55,319 nt of DNA from an uncultured Flammeovirgaceae bacterium (GCA_913052485.1 CAJXDN010000007.1:1-55319), one strand, 5' to 3'. Positions 1 to 8,482 are shown, counted from the stretch's first letter. Translations and numbers: made by a program. Notes: a model not told the origin generated them from the letters alone.

Positions 1-261
1 AACTGCAGGCACATCTAGCGACTGGTTATACCTAAAGTATCCAATTAATGAAATTAATAAAATTCCCATACCACTCCATATTGCATATGTCACTCCAACA
101 GATAAGTCTTTTAATGTGAGAGACAAAAAATAAAATGCCAGAGAATACCCAACTAGTACAATTATCGATGGTAAGAGTTTTGTAAAACCAAGAGATTCCC
201 TAAGAGCAGATGTCGCAATAACTTCGAATATTATTGCAACTGCTAAATAAATCCATTTCAT
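1..261 (-). CDS. SMR-family multidrug efflux transporter, C-terminus cut off by window edge
   Basis: Reading the minus strand from an ATG at 261 gives 87 codons open to the window edge, so the C-terminal end is missing. The protein starts MKWIYLAVAIIFEV and carries the SMR hallmarks: a conserved Glu in the first membrane helix (Glu14), then a second helix, then the motif LSVGVTYAIWSGMG near residues 54-67. Family members are small four-helix proton-driven exporters of cationic drugs or guanidinium in the inner membrane, working as dimers. Which subclass (EmrE-like exporter or Gdx-like guanidinium exporter) cannot be told from this fragment. It lies just downstream of tRNA-Phe on the same strand, 7 bases from it, so the two could share a transcript. 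Confidence 0.85.
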   Translation of the reverse strand, partial: MKWIYLAVAIIFEVIATSALRESLGFTKLLPSIIVLVGYSLAFYFLSLTLKDLSVGVTYAIWSGMGILLISLIGYFRYNQSLDVPAV

Positions 262-268
262 AAAGTTG

Positions 269-341
269 TGGTGCTGGGCGGACTCGAACCACCGACTCAC
301 GGATTTTCAGTCCGATGCTCTACCACCTGAGCTACAGCACC
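269..341 (-). tRNA. tRNA-Phe (anticodon GAA)
   Basis: The minus strand folds as a full cloverleaf: acceptor stem GGTGCTG/CAGCACC (7 bp), D stem GCTC/GAGC, anticodon stem closing the loop CTGAAAA with anticodon GAA, T stem GGTGG/CCGCC with loop TTCGAGT. The discriminator base is A (269). CCA is not encoded; the genome reads CAA there, so CCA must be added by a nucleotidyltransferase. The outermost pair of the anticodon stem is a T-T mismatch. A good Bacteroidota promoter lies just upstream. Confidence 0.97.
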
Positions 342-355
342 TGGTGAATGTTTTG

Positions 356-386
356 CAAACCTAAATAAATTAACATTCCTCACAAA
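356..386 (-). promoter_or_regulatory. Promoter of tRNA-Phe
   Basis: On the minus strand TTTG (386-383), 19 bases, then TAGGTTTG (363-356). This matches the Bacteroidota primary sigma pattern (TTG about -33, TAnnTTTG about -7). Transcription should begin about 10 bases before the mature tRNA end at 341, leaving a short 5' leader for RNase P. Confidence 0.75.
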
Positions 387-460
387 ATTATTAATTTTGA
401 AATTAGATATTATTCATATAGCATAATTCAGATGTATCTTTAAGTAATTAATAAAATTAT

Positions 461-934
461 ATGTATGTTCCTTTTGAAAAGATAAGTGATAATTCAAAAT
501 GCTGGGTTTATATATTAGATAATAGCATTGAAAATTTTTCTAATAATATCAATAGCCTACTGATAGAAATATGTGACAACTGGAAGTCACACAATCTAAA
601 TATTAGATCATCATATAAAATTTATAAAAATAGATATATAATATTATTTGCTGAAGACAGCATAAGTGGATGTTCAATTGACGGATCGAATCGTATTCTA
701 AGAAATAAATTAAATGAATGTAATATTAACATAATGCCTAACTCCAAAATTGGTATATTTAATGAGAGTAAAATTCAATTTGAAGACAAACCTTCAATAA
801 TTGAAAAGATAAAAAAAGGAGAAGTTAAGCCTGATAATAAAATGATTAATACAACAATTCAAAATAAAGATGAGTATAACAAAAGTTGGGTTTTGGAAAT
901 AAATAAATCTTGGCTAGCTAATTTTATAAAATGA
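461..934 (+). CDS. Conserved Bacteroidota protein (often labelled 'ABC transporter ATPase'), function unknown
   Basis: A 157-residue soluble protein beginning MYVPFEKISDNSKCWVY. It resembles a short family in Flavobacteriia that databases often call an ABC transporter ATPase. There is no Walker A, Walker B or ABC signature in it, so that name is not supported here. It keeps the central motif SGCSIDGSNR (about residues 69-78), where a Cys and an Asp look conserved. The stop overlaps the start of the following PorE-like gene by 4 bases (ATGA), so the two are translated together. An imperfect -7 box, TATCTTTA, lies at 435-442, 18 bases before the ATG. Function is unknown; only the family resemblance and the gene order are being claimed. 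Confidence 0.75.
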   Translation: MYVPFEKISDNSKCWVYILDNSIENFSNNINSLLIEICDNWKSHNLNIRSSYKIYKNRYIILFAEDSISGCSIDGSNRILRNKLNECNINIMPNSKIGIFNESKIQFEDKPSIIEKIKKGEVKPDNKMINTTIQNKDEYNKSWVLEINKSWLANFIK

Positions 935-2898
935 AAGTACATAATCTCTTCTACCTATTAATTTTTTCATATAATTTTTTATCGTGTGTAACAACAAAAA
1001 ATGCAATAAAAGACTTTAATAATGCAGAATATTTTAATGCTGCAAATAAATTTGAAAAAACACTAAAATCAGGTGATGCTAAAAACAATTTTTTACTTGC
1101 AGAGTCACTAAGGAAATCAAATAGATTATGGCAAGCAGAAAAGTTTTATAGAAATGCAATTAAAAATGGGATTGATAATGAGATGGCATACTATTATCTA
1201 GTTCTATCTCTTAAGGCTAACAATAATTATGAGCAAGCAGACTCATTAATTAATAATTATTTAAAAAGGGGTGAGGATGAGTCAGTAATATCCTTATTAA
1301 GGAAGGAAGCCATATATATTAATAATCTAAAAAATTACCCGGATACCAGTTACTATAGGGTCAAAAACTTAAAAGCTATTAATACAAAATTTGCAGAATA
1401 TTCACCTTCATTTTCTAACGAAAAATTATATTTTGTTTCTAACAGACAATCAGAAAAGATTTATAGCGGAACAGGAACTCCTTTTACTGATTTGTATGAA
1501 ATCAAAAGCAGAGGAGCTAATGTTGATATTAATTCACTAAAGAAGTTAGAAGATAATATTAATCAAGAAAAGGTTAATGAGGGTTCCATTACATTTTCTG
1601 AGGATGGAACATATATGATTTTTGCAAAAGGAAATGACGGAAAGAGCTCAGGAAGAAACAATGTAGATTTATACTGGTCCAGATTTAGAAGAGGGGGCTG
1701 GACAAACCCAAGACTTTTAAATGTTAATACGTCTAGGAGTTGGGATTCAACACCATTTCTATCTAAAGACGGGAAGACATTATACTTTGCTTCAAATAGG
1801 TCAAAAGGATATGGTGGTACGGATATCTATAAGGCTAATGTAAACCGAAGAGGGAGATGGATTAATATTCAAAATATGGGCCCAGAAATAAATACTTCAG
1901 GGAACGAGCTATTTCCTTCAGTTACCGAAGATGGTAGATTATATTTTTCATCTGATAGTCATGAAGGCTTTGGAGGTCTTGATATTTTTGTTGCATCAAG
2001 AAGAGGAGGAAAAATTACAATTGTAAATCCTGGCAAACCTTTAAACTCAAGGGGTGATGACTTTGGAGTAAACCCATATAATCCGACTAGAGGATTTTTT
2101 ACATCAAACAGAGAAGGAGGCGCTGGGGATGATGACATATACACATTCGTTAATGATGACCCTAATTTGAAGATTGTAAATTACACACTTAAGGGAATAA
2201 CATTGACCCCTAAAAGTGATACAAAAGAACTTAATATATTAGGGAACAGCACTGTAAAACTTTTAGACCGGGATGGTCAAGTTATTGAGGAAACCTTTAC
2301 TGATAGCGACGGAAACTTTAAGTTCATTGTATATTCTGACGAAGAATATATACTGATAGGAGAAAAAGAAAATTATTTCAGTACGCGTGGAGAATTTTCA
2401 ACAATTGGAAAAGAACTAGATAAAAGTAAATTAAAGGAGTTTATAACAAACGTCGAGTATGAAAAAAATTTAATCTTAGATAGAATTATTGTTAACAAAT
2501 CAATTGTTCTTGATAATATCTATTATGACTTAGATAAATCCGATATAAGAGAAGATGCTGCAATTGAACTTGACAAGCTGATAGTAATATTAAGAGATAA
2601 TCCAAATATTAGTATAGAGTTAAGTTCACATACTGACGATCGCGCATCAGTTGACTATAACCAGAACTTATCACAAAGAAGAGCTGAGTCTGCTGTTTCA
2701 TATATCTTAAGTAAAGGTATTGATGATAATAGAATTACGGCCAGGGGATACGGTGAATCACAACTAATTATTCTTAATGCTGAAACAGAAGATGAACATC
2801 AAATAAATAGAAGGACTGAATTTAAAGTTACTAGCTATGAATTTATTGACACTTCAAATAGCGAGGACGAAGAGGATAAATTTTTTAATAACAATTAA
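931..2898 (+). CDS. PorE-like OmpA-family lipoprotein with TPR and PD40 beta-propeller domains
   Basis: A 655-residue exported protein with a lipoprotein signal peptide ending at a lipobox (FLSC, Cys19). Domains in order: a TPR-like helical part (about 30-110), a WD40-like PD40 propeller with repeated blades such as GKTLYFASNR and GRLYFSSDSH (about 140-405), a carboxypeptidase-regulatory-like beta-sandwich (about 420-490), and a C-terminal OmpA/MotB peptidoglycan-binding domain (about 530-645; NISIELSSHTDD and RRAESAVSYI, then NRRTEF). This is the order described for PorE of Porphyromonas gingivalis, which anchors the type IX secretion machine to peptidoglycan. Many Bacteroidota have several paralogues of this layout, so PorE identity is probable but not proven. 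It starts inside the stop of the preceding gene and ends 6 bases before purM. Confidence 0.8.
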   Translation: MKVHNLFYLLIFSYNFLSCVTTKNAIKDFNNAEYFNAANKFEKTLKSGDAKNNFLLAESLRKSNRLWQAEKFYRNAIKNGIDNEMAYYYLVLSLKANNNYEQADSLINNYLKRGEDESVISLLRKEAIYINNLKNYPDTSYYRVKNLKAINTKFAEYSPSFSNEKLYFVSNRQSEKIYSGTGTPFTDLYEIKSRGANVDINSLKKLEDNINQEKVNEGSITFSEDGTYMIFAKGNDGKSSGRNNVDLYWSRFRRGGWTNPRLLNVNTSRSWDSTPFLSKDGKTLYFASNRSKGYGGTDIYKANVNRRGRWINIQNMGPEINTSGNELFPSVTEDGRLYFSSDSHEGFGGLDIFVASRRGGKITIVNPGKPLNSRGDDFGVNPYNPTRGFFTSNREGGAGDDDIYTFVNDDPNLKIVNYTLKGITLTPKSDTKELNILGNSTVKLLDRDGQVIEETFTDSDGNFKFIVYSDEEYILIGEKENYFSTRGEFSTIGKELDKSKLKEFITNVEYEKNLILDRIIVNKSIVLDNIYYDLDKSDIREDAAIELDKLIVILRDNPNISIELSSHTDDRASVDYNQNLSQRRAESAVSYILSKGIDDNRITARGYGESQLIILNAETEDEHQINRRTEFKVTSYEFIDTSNSEDEEDKFFNNN

Positions 2899-2904
2899 AA
2901 TTAA

Positions 2905-4062
2905 ATGTCAAAAAGATATTTAGAGAGAGGTGTTTCCTCAAAGAAAGAGGATATTCATAACGCAATCAAAAATCATGATAAAGGTTTATTTAAAAATTCA
3001 TTCTGCAAAATTGTTCCTGATATATTATCTAATGACCCAGAATACTGTAATATAATGCATGCAGATGGGGCCGGAACAAAATCTGCGCTAGCCTATTTAT
3101 ATTGGAAAGAAACTGATGATTTAAGCATCTGGAGAGGAATTGCTCAGGATGCTTTGGTAATGAATATAGATGATCTTATATGTGTTGGAGTTACCAATAA
3201 CATAATCATGTCATCAACTATAGGTAGAAATAAGCATCTAATTCCTGGAGAAGTAATATCAGAAATAATTAAGGGAAACCTAGATGTTATTAATATGTTA
3301 AAAAAATTTGATATTAATATTACCTCAGCTGGAGGTGAGACAGCAGATGTCGGTGACATAACAAAAACAATGATAGTTGACAGTACTGTCATAGCCAGAG
3401 AAAATAGAAAAAATATTATTAATTGTGATATAAAAGATGGTGATGTAATAGTTGGACTTTCTTCTACTGGTAAAGCTTCATACGAGAAAGAGTTAAATAG
3501 TGGGATTGGCAGTAATGGTTTGACTTCAGCTAGACATGATATTTTATCAGAAATTTACAAAAGAAAATATCCTGAAACTTTTTCAGATGAAACAAACCCT
3601 GAATTTATTTATTCTGGAAAGAGAATGGTAACTGATCCATGCAATACAGCAATTAATATAGGTAAATTACTTTTATCACCAACAAGGACATACGCCCCAA
3701 TTATAAAAAAAATTATTTCATCTAATCTTAACGATATAAGTGGAATTATTCATTGCACTGGAGGTGGACAAACAAAAGTTTTGCATTTTATAGATAAAAT
3801 AAGAATTGTAAAAGATAACTTATTTGAAATACCTGAAATTTTTCAAATTATTCATAATGATACTGACACTACACTCAAGGAGATGTATGAAGTGTTCAAT
3901 ATGGGACATAGAATGGAAATTTATTGTAAACCAAGAGTTGCTGGTGACATAATTTCAATATCAAAAAGCTTTAACGTTGATGCAAAGATCATCGGCAAGG
4001 TAGAAAAATCAGTAAAAAAATCTTTGATAATTGAATCAGAAGAAGGTATTATTGAATATTAA
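2905..4062 (+). CDS. purM: Phosphoribosylformylglycinamidine cyclo-ligase (AIR synthetase)
   Basis: The 385-residue protein makes aminoimidazole ribotide from FGAM using ATP, step five of purine synthesis in the cytoplasm. Visible PurM features: MHADGAGTKSALAYLY near residue 50 (the GxGTK nucleotide and metal site), DALVMNIDDLICVGV near 90, and ITSAGGETADVGD near 135. A Gly-rich segment HCTGGGQTK sits near residue 285. The length is a little above the usual 340-350, as in other Bacteroidota. It follows the PorE-like gene by 6 bases with no promoter visible, so it is probably read from the upstream promoter. purH, purN and guaB occur elsewhere in the window but in separate units. Confidence 0.93.
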   Translation: MSKRYLERGVSSKKEDIHNAIKNHDKGLFKNSFCKIVPDILSNDPEYCNIMHADGAGTKSALAYLYWKETDDLSIWRGIAQDALVMNIDDLICVGVTNNIIMSSTIGRNKHLIPGEVISEIIKGNLDVINMLKKFDINITSAGGETADVGDITKTMIVDSTVIARENRKNIINCDIKDGDVIVGLSSTGKASYEKELNSGIGSNGLTSARHDILSEIYKRKYPETFSDETNPEFIYSGKRMVTDPCNTAINIGKLLLSPTRTYAPIIKKIISSNLNDISGIIHCTGGGQTKVLHFIDKIRIVKDNLFEIPEIFQIIHNDTDTTLKEMYEVFNMGHRMEIYCKPRVAGDIISISKSFNVDAKIIGKVEKSVKKSLIIESEEGIIEY

Positions 4063-4084
4063 ACGTATAACCGCTTAGGCAATT

Positions 4085-5782
4085 ATGTCAACAAGAAAAA
4101 TAGCATCTCTTATAAAAAAACTAGTTAAAATATCTGGAAAAGCTAACGTAGTTACTAAATCATGGGATAAGGAGGCATATGAGAAAGGATGGAGATATGG
4201 TAGTGGCAATGCTTTTGCAGTAACCAGACCAGGAAATCTATTGGAGCTATGGGAAATATTAAAAGCATGTAATAAGGATGGAGTTATAATAATTATGCAA
4301 GCAGCGAACACTGGACTAACTGGTGGATCAACACCACACGGCAATGACTATGATAGACCAGTAGTAATAATTAATACAATGAGGATAGATGATATTCATC
4401 TTATAGATAATGGAAAACAAATTATTGGACTAGCTGGAAGCACCCTATACAGCTTGGAAAGAAAACTTGAAAAATATGATAGAGAACCACACTCAGTTAT
4501 TGGGTCTACCTCTATTGGAGCGTCAATTATAGGAGGAGTATGTAATAATTCAGGGGGTTCATTAGTCCAAAGGGGCCCATCATTTACTGAATTAGCATTA
4601 TATGCCAGAGTAAATAAGGACGGAAAGCTTGAGCTAATCAATGAGTTAGGTGTAGATCTCGGATCTAATCCAGAGGAAATTTTAAAAAACTTAGAGGATA
4701 GAAATTATAATGAAAAAAACATAGTCCATTCTGACAAGTTAGCTTCAGACAATAAATATTCCGATATCGTTAGACAAATTGAATCAAAGATACCTGCAAG
4801 GTTCAACTCTGACAGTAGATTGTTGGGTGGAGTATCTGGTAGTTCTGGAAAAGTAGCAGTTTTTGCTGTTAGATTAGACACCTACCAGAAGCCAAAAAGA
4901 AATCAGGTGTTTTATGTAGGAACAAACAACCCTAATGTTTTTTGGAAAATGCGAAGAGATATCCTCTCAAAATTTAAAAATTTGCCAGTTCTTGGTGATT
5001 ACATGCACAGAGACTGCTATGATGCAGCAAAAAAATATAGCAAAGATACTTTTATTGTTATAGATAAATTAGGCACAAATTTTTTGCCCACACTTTTTGA
5101 GTTGAAGAGAAAAGTTGATTTACTGTCAAAAAAATTTAAATTTTTACCTGATAAGCTATCTGATAGAATAATGCAATTTTTAAGTTATTTGTGGCCAAAC
5201 CATCTACCTGCTAGGATGGATAAATTCAGGGACATGTATGAACACCATTGGATTATAGAGATGTCAGATGATGGTATTGAGGAAGCAAAAAATTATTTAG
5301 ATATCTTTTTTAAGGAGAATGAAGGTGACTATTTTGAATGTACAAAAAAAGAAGGGGAAAAAGCCTCACTACATAGATTTGTTTCTGCGAGTGCCTTCGG
5401 AAGATATCATGCAATCCATGACAAAAATCTTGGTGGCGCAATGTCGTTAGATGTAGCTTTCCCAAGAAATGAAAAAGAATGGTTTGAGAAGCTCCCAAAA
5501 GAAATTGATGACTTGATAGAACTGAAACTATACTATGGCCACTTATTTTGCCATGTTTTACATCAAAATTATTTAGTTAAAAAAGGTGTTGACCCTGATT
5601 TTTTATTAGAAAAAATATTAAAATTATATGATAGAAGAGGGGCAGAATATCCTGCAGAACATAATGTTGGCCACGAATATAAAGCGAAACCAAACCTATC
5701 AAAATTTTATAAAGATTTAGATCCGACAAATACTTTTAACCCTGGAATAGGGAAAACAAGTAAAAAAAAGAATTGGAAATAA
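4085..5782 (+). CDS. dld: Quinone-dependent D-lactate dehydrogenase
   Basis: A 565-residue FAD enzyme that oxidises D-lactate to pyruvate and passes electrons to quinones at the inner face of the membrane. The N-terminal half carries an FAD-binding type 4 domain: AVTRPGNLLELWEIL (about 40-54), AANTGLTGGSTPHG (about 73-86) and the cofactor loop VCNNSGGSLVQRGP (about 152-165). The C-terminal half, with HVLHQNYLVKKG and RGAEYPAEHNVGH, matches the membrane-binding and cap regions of E. coli Dld (571 residues), so the length agrees. It begins 22 bases after purM on the same strand; a promoter of its own is not obvious. It is followed by a 112-base gap holding the rpsU promoter. Confidence 0.92.
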   Translation: MSTRKIASLIKKLVKISGKANVVTKSWDKEAYEKGWRYGSGNAFAVTRPGNLLELWEILKACNKDGVIIIMQAANTGLTGGSTPHGNDYDRPVVIINTMRIDDIHLIDNGKQIIGLAGSTLYSLERKLEKYDREPHSVIGSTSIGASIIGGVCNNSGGSLVQRGPSFTELALYARVNKDGKLELINELGVDLGSNPEEILKNLEDRNYNEKNIVHSDKLASDNKYSDIVRQIESKIPARFNSDSRLLGGVSGSSGKVAVFAVRLDTYQKPKRNQVFYVGTNNPNVFWKMRRDILSKFKNLPVLGDYMHRDCYDAAKKYSKDTFIVIDKLGTNFLPTLFELKRKVDLLSKKFKFLPDKLSDRIMQFLSYLWPNHLPARMDKFRDMYEHHWIIEMSDDGIEEAKNYLDIFFKENEGDYFECTKKEGEKASLHRFVSASAFGRYHAIHDKNLGGAMSLDVAFPRNEKEWFEKLPKEIDDLIELKLYYGHLFCHVLHQNYLVKKGVDPDFLLEKILKLYDRRGAEYPAEHNVGHEYKAKPNLSKFYKDLDPTNTFNPGIGKTSKKKNWK

Positions 5783-5847
5783 AAAAAAGTAGATTTAATT
5801 AATAAAAAGTAAGATTGTTGTCATTAAATATAGCTCTATAAATAAAT

Positions 5848-5877
5848 TTTGATAGTTTAATTGTTTTCTTATCTTTG
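5848..5877 (+). promoter_or_regulatory. Promoter of rpsU
   Basis: TTTG (5848-5851), 18 bases, then TATCTTTG (5870-5877), a full match to the Bacteroidota pattern. The start of transcription is expected near 5882-5884, leaving a leader of only about 11-13 bases before the rpsU ATG at 5895. Confidence 0.8.
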
Positions 5878-5894
5878 CCACGCAAAAACAAAAT

Positions 5895-6086
5895 ATGATA
5901 AAAGTATCTATTAAAGAAAACGAAGACATTAACAGGGCCCTAAAGCGCTTCAAAAAGAAGTTTGAAAAAGCACAAGTCATTAAGGATTATAGAAATAATG
6001 CATTCTACACAAAAAAATCCGTACAACTTAGAGAGGAGAAACTAAGAGCAAGTTACGTCCAAAGGCTAAAGTCAAAAGAGTTATAA
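5895..6086 (+). CDS. rpsU: 30S ribosomal protein bS21
   Basis: A 63-residue basic protein starting MIKVSIKENEDINRALKRFK, a clear bS21. It is a small-subunit protein that in Bacteroidota helps cover the anti-Shine-Dalgarno end of 16S rRNA. It has its own strong promoter 17 bases upstream. The predicted leader (ACGCAAAAACAAAAT just before the ATG) has no purine-rich Shine-Dalgarno sequence, although in some Flavobacteriia rpsU is one of the few genes that keep one. The gene is followed 20 bases later by xerC, a linkage common in this phylum. Confidence 0.97.
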   Translation: MIKVSIKENEDINRALKRFKKKFEKAQVIKDYRNNAFYTKKSVQLREEKLRASYVQRLKSKEL

Positions 6087-6106
6087 ATTCATTATCTTTC
6101 ATTCCC

Positions 6107-6982
6107 ATGAAAGGTAGATTCATTAAATATCTAAGATTTGAGAAGAGGTTAAGTGAAAATACTGTAATTAGTTACGAGACTGACCTTAACCAATTTCTTT
6201 CATTTTATAAAGAATATTCTACAAGTCAAAAAATTGAAAAGGTTGATAAAAGGACTATAAGGTCTTGGATTGTCAAACTATCGTTAAGTAACCTTTCAGC
6301 AAAATCTATTAACAGAAAAATTGCTAGCCTAAAGTCATTTTTTAAGTTTTTAGTTAAGAGAGATCTAATTAAAAAGAATCCAAGCTCACATGTTACCTCA
6401 CTCAAAACAGATCAGAAGATACCAACCTTCATTAAAGAAAAGGATATTAATTTTTTATTCAAAAATATAGATGTAAAAGAAGATTGTACTGGACAAAGAG
6501 ACTTGTTAATTTTAGAGCTTTTGTATGGAACTGGAATTAGAATTTCAGAGCTGATAAATATTAAAATCAGTGATATTAATTTCGCGAAAAAAGAGATAAA
6601 AGTGATTGGTAAAAGAAACAAAGAAAGAATAATACCCCTGCATAATAATGCGATATATCAAACTAAAAAGTATTTACAATTAGCAGAAAAAGAAGGGTAT
6701 AAAAATCAATATCTATTATTTACAAAAAAAGGGGAGAAAATATATTCAATGTTGATTAATAGAATTGTAAAGAAACATCTTTCAACGTTAATTAAAAGTA
6801 AAAAATATAATCCCCATCTACTAAGACACACATTTGCAACTCACATATTAAATAAAGGAGGAGATTTAAATTCTATCAAAGATCTACTTGGGCACTCAAG
6901 CCTCGCTGCAACACAAGTATACACTCACAACTCCATCGAAAAACTTAAAGAGGCTTTCAATTCCTCACACCCCAGAGCTTAA
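6107..6982 (+). CDS. xerC: Tyrosine recombinase XerC/XerD type
   Basis: A 291-residue site-specific recombinase of the size used to resolve chromosome dimers at dif during division. An N-terminal SAM-like core-binding domain covers about 1-90; the catalytic domain carries Arg145 (GTGIRISEL), Lys169 (VIGKRNKER), His237 and Arg240 (HLLRHTFATH), His263 (GHSSLAATQ) and nucleophile Tyr272. All catalytic residues are present. Placement directly after rpsU and lack of phage genes argue for a housekeeping Xer enzyme, not an integrase. A near-match -7 box TATCTTTC (6092-6099) lies 7 bases before the ATG. The 3' end overlaps the convergent hydrolase gene by 18 bases. Confidence 0.93.
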   Translation: MKGRFIKYLRFEKRLSENTVISYETDLNQFLSFYKEYSTSQKIEKVDKRTIRSWIVKLSLSNLSAKSINRKIASLKSFFKFLVKRDLIKKNPSSHVTSLKTDQKIPTFIKEKDINFLFKNIDVKEDCTGQRDLLILELLYGTGIRISELINIKISDINFAKKEIKVIGKRNKERIIPLHNNAIYQTKKYLQLAEKEGYKNQYLLFTKKGEKIYSMLINRIVKKHLSTLIKSKKYNPHLLRHTFATHILNKGGDLNSIKDLLGHSSLAATQVYTHNSIEKLKEAFNSSHPRA

Positions 6983-7735
6983 AAAATTATCAACACTACT
7001 TAAAAAATCGCTCGGGTTTTCAGCATGAATCCAGTGACCTGAATTACTTACTATTTTAATTTTAAAATTCTCAAAATCAATAGATAAATTTTTAATATCA
7101 TCACTATTATAATATTGAGAATTCTGCCCAAATAAAAACAATGTTTCATTAAAAATTTTACTTCTCAATTTTACCTTAGATGATATCTCATTCAGTGATT
7201 TTTTTAATAATATTATATTTGGAGACCACTCAAAACCACTATCTATTCTCTTAAGGTTTTTAAGAACAAAATTTCTTTCTCCAATGTCTGAAATAAAATC
7301 AGAAATAGCCTCATTAATTTCACTTCTTGACTTAAAAGAACTTAAATTAATTTCACTTATCCCATTAAATATATAATTAAATCTATTTGAAGAATAATTT
7401 TTATTAGCAATATCTACTATAACCGCCTTGTCAACAAATGAAGAGTAATTATCAACATATTTTATAGCTAATTTTCCACCCATTGAATGGCCAATTATTG
7501 AAACCGAAGATAAATTTAATGATAAGAAAAGTTTATGAACTTTTTCAGACATTTGTTGATATGAGAACTTCTTGGTATGATAAGATTTACCATGATTAGG
7601 AAGATCAACTAAAATAACTTTGTATTTACTTGAAAGCGTTCTGGATATAGTAATCCAATTGTCCAGTGACCCTAAAAGTCCATGAAAAATAACAACAGGT
7701 TTACCACTTCCTAATACTTTAAAATTTAAATCCAC
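6965..7735 (-). CDS. Alpha/beta-fold hydrolase (YbfF-like esterase)
   Basis: A 256-residue cytoplasmic hydrolase. It shows the oxyanion motif VVIFHGLLGSLDNW (about 14-27), the nucleophile elbow GHSMGGKL with Ser84, and the catalytic His234 in SNSGHWIHAENP. This arrangement matches the YbfF/ABHD11 esterase group; the substrate cannot be read from the sequence. The start is GTG at 7735, one base after the pdxJ stop (TAG A GTG), so it is the second gene of a pdxJ unit. Its last 18 bases are shared with the end of xerC on the other strand. Confidence 0.85.
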   Translation of the reverse strand: MDLNFKVLGSGKPVVIFHGLLGSLDNWITISRTLSSKYKVILVDLPNHGKSYHTKKFSYQQMSEKVHKLFLSLNLSSVSIIGHSMGGKLAIKYVDNYSSFVDKAVIVDIANKNYSSNRFNYIFNGISEINLSSFKSRSEINEAISDFISDIGERNFVLKNLKRIDSGFEWSPNIILLKKSLNEISSKVKLRSKIFNETLFLFGQNSQYYNSDDIKNLSIDFENFKIKIVSNSGHWIHAENPSDFLSSVDNFLSSGV

Positions 7736-7736
7736 T

Positions 7737-8453
7737 CTATGAAATTTGTGATAAATATTTACTGATAGTGTCTTCTAATCCATATATTAAGGAGTCACAG
7801 ATTAGGGCATGTCCGATTGAAACCTCATAAAGAAAAGGAATATTTTCTTTTAAATAGTTTAAATTATTGAGATCTAAATCGTGACCCGCGTTAACATCTA
7901 AACCTTTATTTTTTGCATATTTGGATGCTGTAACACAATCATCGACTGCCGATAACTTATTTTTCTTAAATTTTTTTGCGTAGACGCCAGTATAAAGTTC
8001 AATTCTGTCGACTCCACAATTTAAGGCAAGATCTACCATTGAAGTTGTTGGATCAATAAATAAAGATACCTTTGGCCCTAAGTCTTTAATAGTACTTACA
8101 ATTGATTTCAAGTCAATATTCAGGTCCGATTCTAACCACCCCCTATTAGAAGTAATAACATCAGGAGAATCTGGGACAAGAGTCACTTGCTCTGGTCTAA
8201 TGTCATTAATAATCTCCATAAATCTCTGGTCAGGGTATCCCTCTACATTAAAATCCGTTTTCACTATTGCTGAAATATCATATACATCTTTAAGGGTTAT
8301 GTGTCTCTCATCAGGACGGGGATGAATAGTGATCCCATTTGCACCATATGACTCAATTTTTGTTACTAAATCAATTATGTCTGGATTATTAGAACCCCTC
8401 GCATTTCTTAAAGTAGCAAGCTTATTCACATTTACACTTAATCGAGTATTCAT
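7737..8453 (-). CDS. pdxJ: Pyridoxine 5'-phosphate synthase
   Basis: A 238-residue TIM-barrel enzyme that joins 3-amino-2-oxopropyl phosphate and 1-deoxyxylulose 5-phosphate to give pyridoxine 5'-phosphate, the last ring-forming step of the DXP-dependent vitamin B6 route. Diagnostic stretches are RLSVNVNKLATLRNARG at the N-terminus with the phosphate-binding NVN, GITIHPRPDERHI (about 40-52), PEQVTLVPDSP (about 87-97) and VNAGHDLDLNNL (about 191-202). It is divergent from yqeY with only 29 bases between starts, and the hydrolase follows after one base. Confidence 0.95.
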   Translation of the reverse strand: MNTRLSVNVNKLATLRNARGSNNPDIIDLVTKIESYGANGITIHPRPDERHITLKDVYDISAIVKTDFNVEGYPDQRFMEIINDIRPEQVTLVPDSPDVITSNRGWLESDLNIDLKSIVSTIKDLGPKVSLFIDPTTSMVDLALNCGVDRIELYTGVYAKKFKKNKLSAVDDCVTASKYAKNKGLDVNAGHDLDLNNLNYLKENIPFLYEVSIGHALICDSLIYGLEDTISKYLSQIS

Positions 8454-8468
8454 TATATTAGTATTTAA

Positions 8469-8476
8469 TAACTTTG
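8469..8476 (+). promoter_or_regulatory. -7 box of the yqeY transcript (predicts leaderless mRNA)
   Basis: TAACTTTG at 8469-8476 matches TAnnTTTG. The ATG of yqeY follows after 6 bases (8477-8482), close to where transcription should begin. No TTG box is seen 17-23 bases upstream, so this is weaker than the rpsU promoter. The box covers the TTG codon that would give a longer reading frame, which argues against that earlier start. Confidence 0.6.
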
Positions 8477-8482
8477 CAAAAA

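Noticed and set aside
6107-6982. Phage integrase or mobile element
   Set aside because: The tyrosine recombinase is next to rpsU, has Xer length, and no attachment site, repeats or phage genes are nearby.
8474-8482. TTG start for yqeY (and the like at 28364 for purH and 34757 for pheS)
   Set aside because: In all three cases the TTG is part of the TAnnTTTG promoter box, and an ATG follows at once that fits the family N-terminus.
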